Source: an uncultured Clostridia bacterium (GTDB lineage Bacteria; Bacillota; Clostridia; Christensenellales; Borkfalkiaceae). Taken from it: DNA of 7,131 nt. Positions 5,981 to 7,131 of this stretch are shown here, in pieces. Location of the stretch: the NCBI GenBank assembly GCA_947174955.1, contig CAMWKX010000064.1:1-7131 (forward strand), read 5' to 3'. Position 1 is the first letter of the stretch; each line of letters opens with the position of its first letter. Under the pieces are notes generated by a model. That model saw only the letters and a program-made list of their open reading frames with translations. It was not told the origin of the DNA and did no database searches. Position numbers and translations under genes: made by a program.

Positions 5981-6706
5981 TTAACTGTACTTTCTTTCTT
6001 TTCTATTTGTATGCGTAAGCGTTGCGGAATGAAGATGTCCGTTCAAATCGATATAATCGCAAAGCTCTTTGCCCAACGCTTTTTCAGTATTGGGATTTTT
6101 CCATTTTATACCCACGAAAGAATAACTTTCATCATCTGACCAATATATTTCCTCCTTTTTGCTGTCATATGAAGTAACGTGACTTGACCTGTTTACGAAC
6201 AGAGTGCGGTGACATTTTTCGCATATCGTAGGTGTTTCGGATATGTAACCCCCGTCGGGTTTATCCTCGCCTACCCACAAATGTGCATATCCCATATTTG
6301 AATTAACGATTTTTCCAGTAGGGGAATACTGTAAACTCGTCGTATTATTCCATTCATTTTTTCCTTCAACGAGCTTCCCGTTACAATAAGGGCAGGTGTC
6401 TTTGACTTGATATTCAAGCATATCTTGGATATTTTTCCAACTGTCCACGAGCCCCGCATAAAATACATCTTTCAAAGCGGAGTTTATCTTCTGATAATTT
6501 GCAAGCCAGATTTTATTTAGTTCTCGTTCATTCTGCCGTTTTGTCTGCATTTCCTGCTGATATTTTTTATTCTTGATTTTCGGGATAATGACCTTATCGA
6601 TAAGCACAAAAATCAATACCAAAAATACGACAGCTGCCGCAATAATACCAAACACAGTCTTCGCGGTTTTTTGGGCCGCCGGGATAGCCAACAAAGAATA
6701 AATCAT
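5981..6706 (-). CDS. Hypothetical membrane-anchored zinc-ribbon protein
   Basis: A 241-residue protein without a recognised function. One hydrophobic helix at about 17-40 follows a short N-terminus and is succeeded by a Lys-rich stretch (KIKNKK), which places the rest in the cytoplasm. Residues 44-100 are charged and helical, possibly coiled coil. Two cysteine knuckles, CPYC (105-108) and CEKC (162-165), have the form of a zinc ribbon but are separated by about 50 residues, so a domain is inserted between them. The C-terminal part is polar, with a HLHSATLTHTNRKERK tail. GAGGA lies six bases before the ATG at 6706. The gene is AT-rich and stands alone, with its own promoter and a leader of roughly 60 bases. 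Confidence 0.83.
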   Translation of the reverse strand: MIYSLLAIPAAQKTAKTVFGIIAAAVVFLVLIFVLIDKVIIPKIKNKKYQQEMQTKRQNERELNKIWLANYQKINSALKDVFYAGLVDSWKNIQDMLEYQVKDTCPYCNGKLVEGKNEWNNTTSLQYSPTGKIVNSNMGYAHLWVGEDKPDGGYISETPTICEKCHRTLFVNRSSHVTSYDSKKEEIYWSDDESYSFVGIKWKNPNTEKALGKELCDYIDLNGHLHSATLTHTNRKERKYS

Positions 6707-6720
6707 TGATATTCCTCAGA

Positions 6721-6741
6721 TAAAAAATCGTGCTTCCACGA
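6721..6741 (-). promoter_or_regulatory. Small hairpin plus T run in the leader of the zinc-ribbon gene (possible attenuator)
   Basis: On the minus strand TCGTG, loop GAAG and CACGA form a five-pair stem followed by six T. It sits between the predicted transcript start and the ribosome site. The shape resembles a weak intrinsic terminator, but the stem is short. Confidence 0.35.
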
Positions 6742-6774
6742 AAATACTGTTTATTACTCTATTTGAGCAGATAC

Positions 6775-6803
6775 ATTATAACACAAAAGACCTTCATTTT
6801 CAA
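6775..6803 (-). promoter_or_regulatory. Promoter of the zinc-ribbon membrane gene
   Basis: On the minus strand TTGAAA (6798-6803), a 17-base spacer and a perfect TATAAT (6775-6780). The start is expected near 6768, about 62 bases before the ATG. Confidence 0.85.
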
Positions 6804-6854
6804 TCATATAGCATAGAAAAAAAATAATAGAATGGACTGTGGCAGGAGTTTGAA

Positions 6855-6873
6855 TAGTGCGAGATGGTGGATT
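6855..6873 (-). repeat. Degenerate copy of the tRNA-Tyr 3' end
   Basis: On the minus strand this 19-base stretch matches 16 of 19 positions with the last 19 bases of tRNA-Tyr (6947-6965), running from AATCCACC in the T arm to the terminal A of CCA. It lies in non-coding DNA between the tRNA terminator and the promoter of the next gene. It could be a relic attachment site, a decayed tandem tRNA or chance. No integrase gene is in the window. Confidence 0.35.
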
Positions 6874-6910
6874 ACTGCGCGGCGTTTCTTCTTATCACCG
6901 CCAACCACAC

Positions 6911-6947
6911 AGCAAAAAGGACAGGTGCGAAACCTGTCCTTTTTGCT
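6911..6947 (-). terminator. Terminator of the tRNA-Thr/tRNA-Tyr transcript
   Basis: A perfect 16-bp inverted repeat (AGCAAAAAGGACAGGT and its complement) around a five-base loop, with T runs inside the lower stem. It begins at the last base of the tRNA-Tyr CCA. The ACCTGTCC core is also found in the terminator at 3188-3218. Confidence 0.9.
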
Positions 6948-7031
6948 GGTGGGAGGTGGTGGATTCGAACCACCGAAGTCGGAGACGTCAGATTTACAGT
7001 CTGATGCATTTGGCCACTCTGCAAACCGCCC
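6947..7031 (-). tRNA. tRNA-Tyr (anticodon GTA)
   Basis: An 85-nt class II tRNA on the minus strand. The anticodon stem TCAGA/TCTGA encloses CTGTAAA, giving anticodon GTA. A 13-base variable arm (GTC pairing with GAC), T stem GGTGG/CCACC around TTCGAAT, discriminator A and encoded CCA are present. The acceptor GGGCGGT against ACCTCCC leaves a C4-U69 mismatch, which is unusual. It is probably co-transcribed with the tRNA-Thr 45 bases upstream. Confidence 0.95.
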
Positions 7032-7045
7032 AAATTAAATTTTAA

Positions 7046-7064
7046 GCCGCTTATTTTCAGCGGC
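7046..7064 (-). other. Hairpin between tRNA-Thr and tRNA-Tyr
   Basis: GCCGCT and AGCGGC pair around a seven-base loop, followed on the minus strand by TTAAAATTT. It is weak as a terminator. It may instead be a processing or folding element in the tRNA precursor. Confidence 0.3.
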
Positions 7065-7076
7065 GTTGAAGGTGAA

Positions 7077-7131
7077 TGGAGCTGGTGACTGGAATCGAAC
7101 CCGCAACCTGCTGATTACAAATCAGCTGCTC
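7077..7131 (-). tRNA. tRNA-Thr (anticodon TGT), 3' part only
   Basis: The 3' 55 bases of a tRNA, cut by the window edge. The anticodon stem GCTGA/TCAGC encloses TTTGTAA, giving anticodon TGT. The variable loop is AGGTT, the T loop TTCGATT, the acceptor strand CACCAGC, discriminator T and encoded CCA. The T stem GCGGG/CCAGT contains a G51-A63 mismatch and a G-U pair. The missing 5' end (about 21 bases) lies to the right. Confidence 0.92.

Noticed and set aside
6832..7045. Two overlapping plus-strand frames of 62 and 68 codons
   Set aside because: Both read the reverse complement of tRNA-Tyr and its terminator, a known source of false small proteins.
7032..7076. Separate promoter for tRNA-Tyr
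   Set aside because: No -35/-10 pair with proper spacing was found in the 45-base gap, so co-transcription with tRNA-Thr is simpler.

Overview
The window looks like a chromosomal segment from a low- to mid-GC Gram-positive bacterium of the Firmicutes, most likely a Clostridia-type gut anaerobe. Supporting signs are TTGnnn-17-TATAAT promoters, AGGAG/AGGTG ribosome sites, U-tract hairpin terminators, tRNA genes with encoded CCA ends, a long-form MmcQ/YjbR protein and a Firmicutes-type sirtuin. The lineage is inferred and cannot be fixed from this sequence alone.

Layout from left to right. (1) Positions 14-901: a compact M24 metallopeptidase-fold gene and tRNA-Ala(GGC), both on the minus strand. 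The tRNA has its own consensus promoter and a terminator. (2) Positions 942-2455: a minus-strand pair, an alpha-helical protein of unknown function followed by a maltose/galactoside-type sugar O-acetyltransferase, joined by an ATGA overlap. (3) Positions 2462-2506: two back-to-back divergent promoters, each placed so that transcription would begin at or next to the ATG. The right-hand one serves an MmcQ/YjbR family gene. (4) Positions 3223-5040: a tight three-gene minus-strand operon of unknown function, encoding a small acidic soluble protein, a four-helix membrane protein with a soluble domain, and a six-helix HdeD/DUF308-like membrane protein. (5) Positions 5179-5880: a plus-strand Sir2-family NAD-dependent deacylase with its own promoter and a near-perfect terminator. 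(6) Positions 5981-6706: a minus-strand membrane-anchored protein with two CxxC knuckles and a 5' leader. (7) Positions 6911-7131: tRNA-Tyr(GTA) and the 3' part of tRNA-Thr(TGT), minus strand, ending in a strong terminator.

The genes do not form one obvious pathway. This is mostly housekeeping and hypothetical content divided into short transcription units by good terminators. No CRISPR array, transposase, phage gene or toxin-antitoxin pair was recognised. The points most worth a second look are the divergent, apparently leaderless promoter pair; a degenerate 19-nt copy of the tRNA-Tyr 3' end lying about 80 nt from the tRNA; stem mismatches in two tRNAs; and the uncharacterised membrane operon. 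No stretch above 300 bases lacks a gene.
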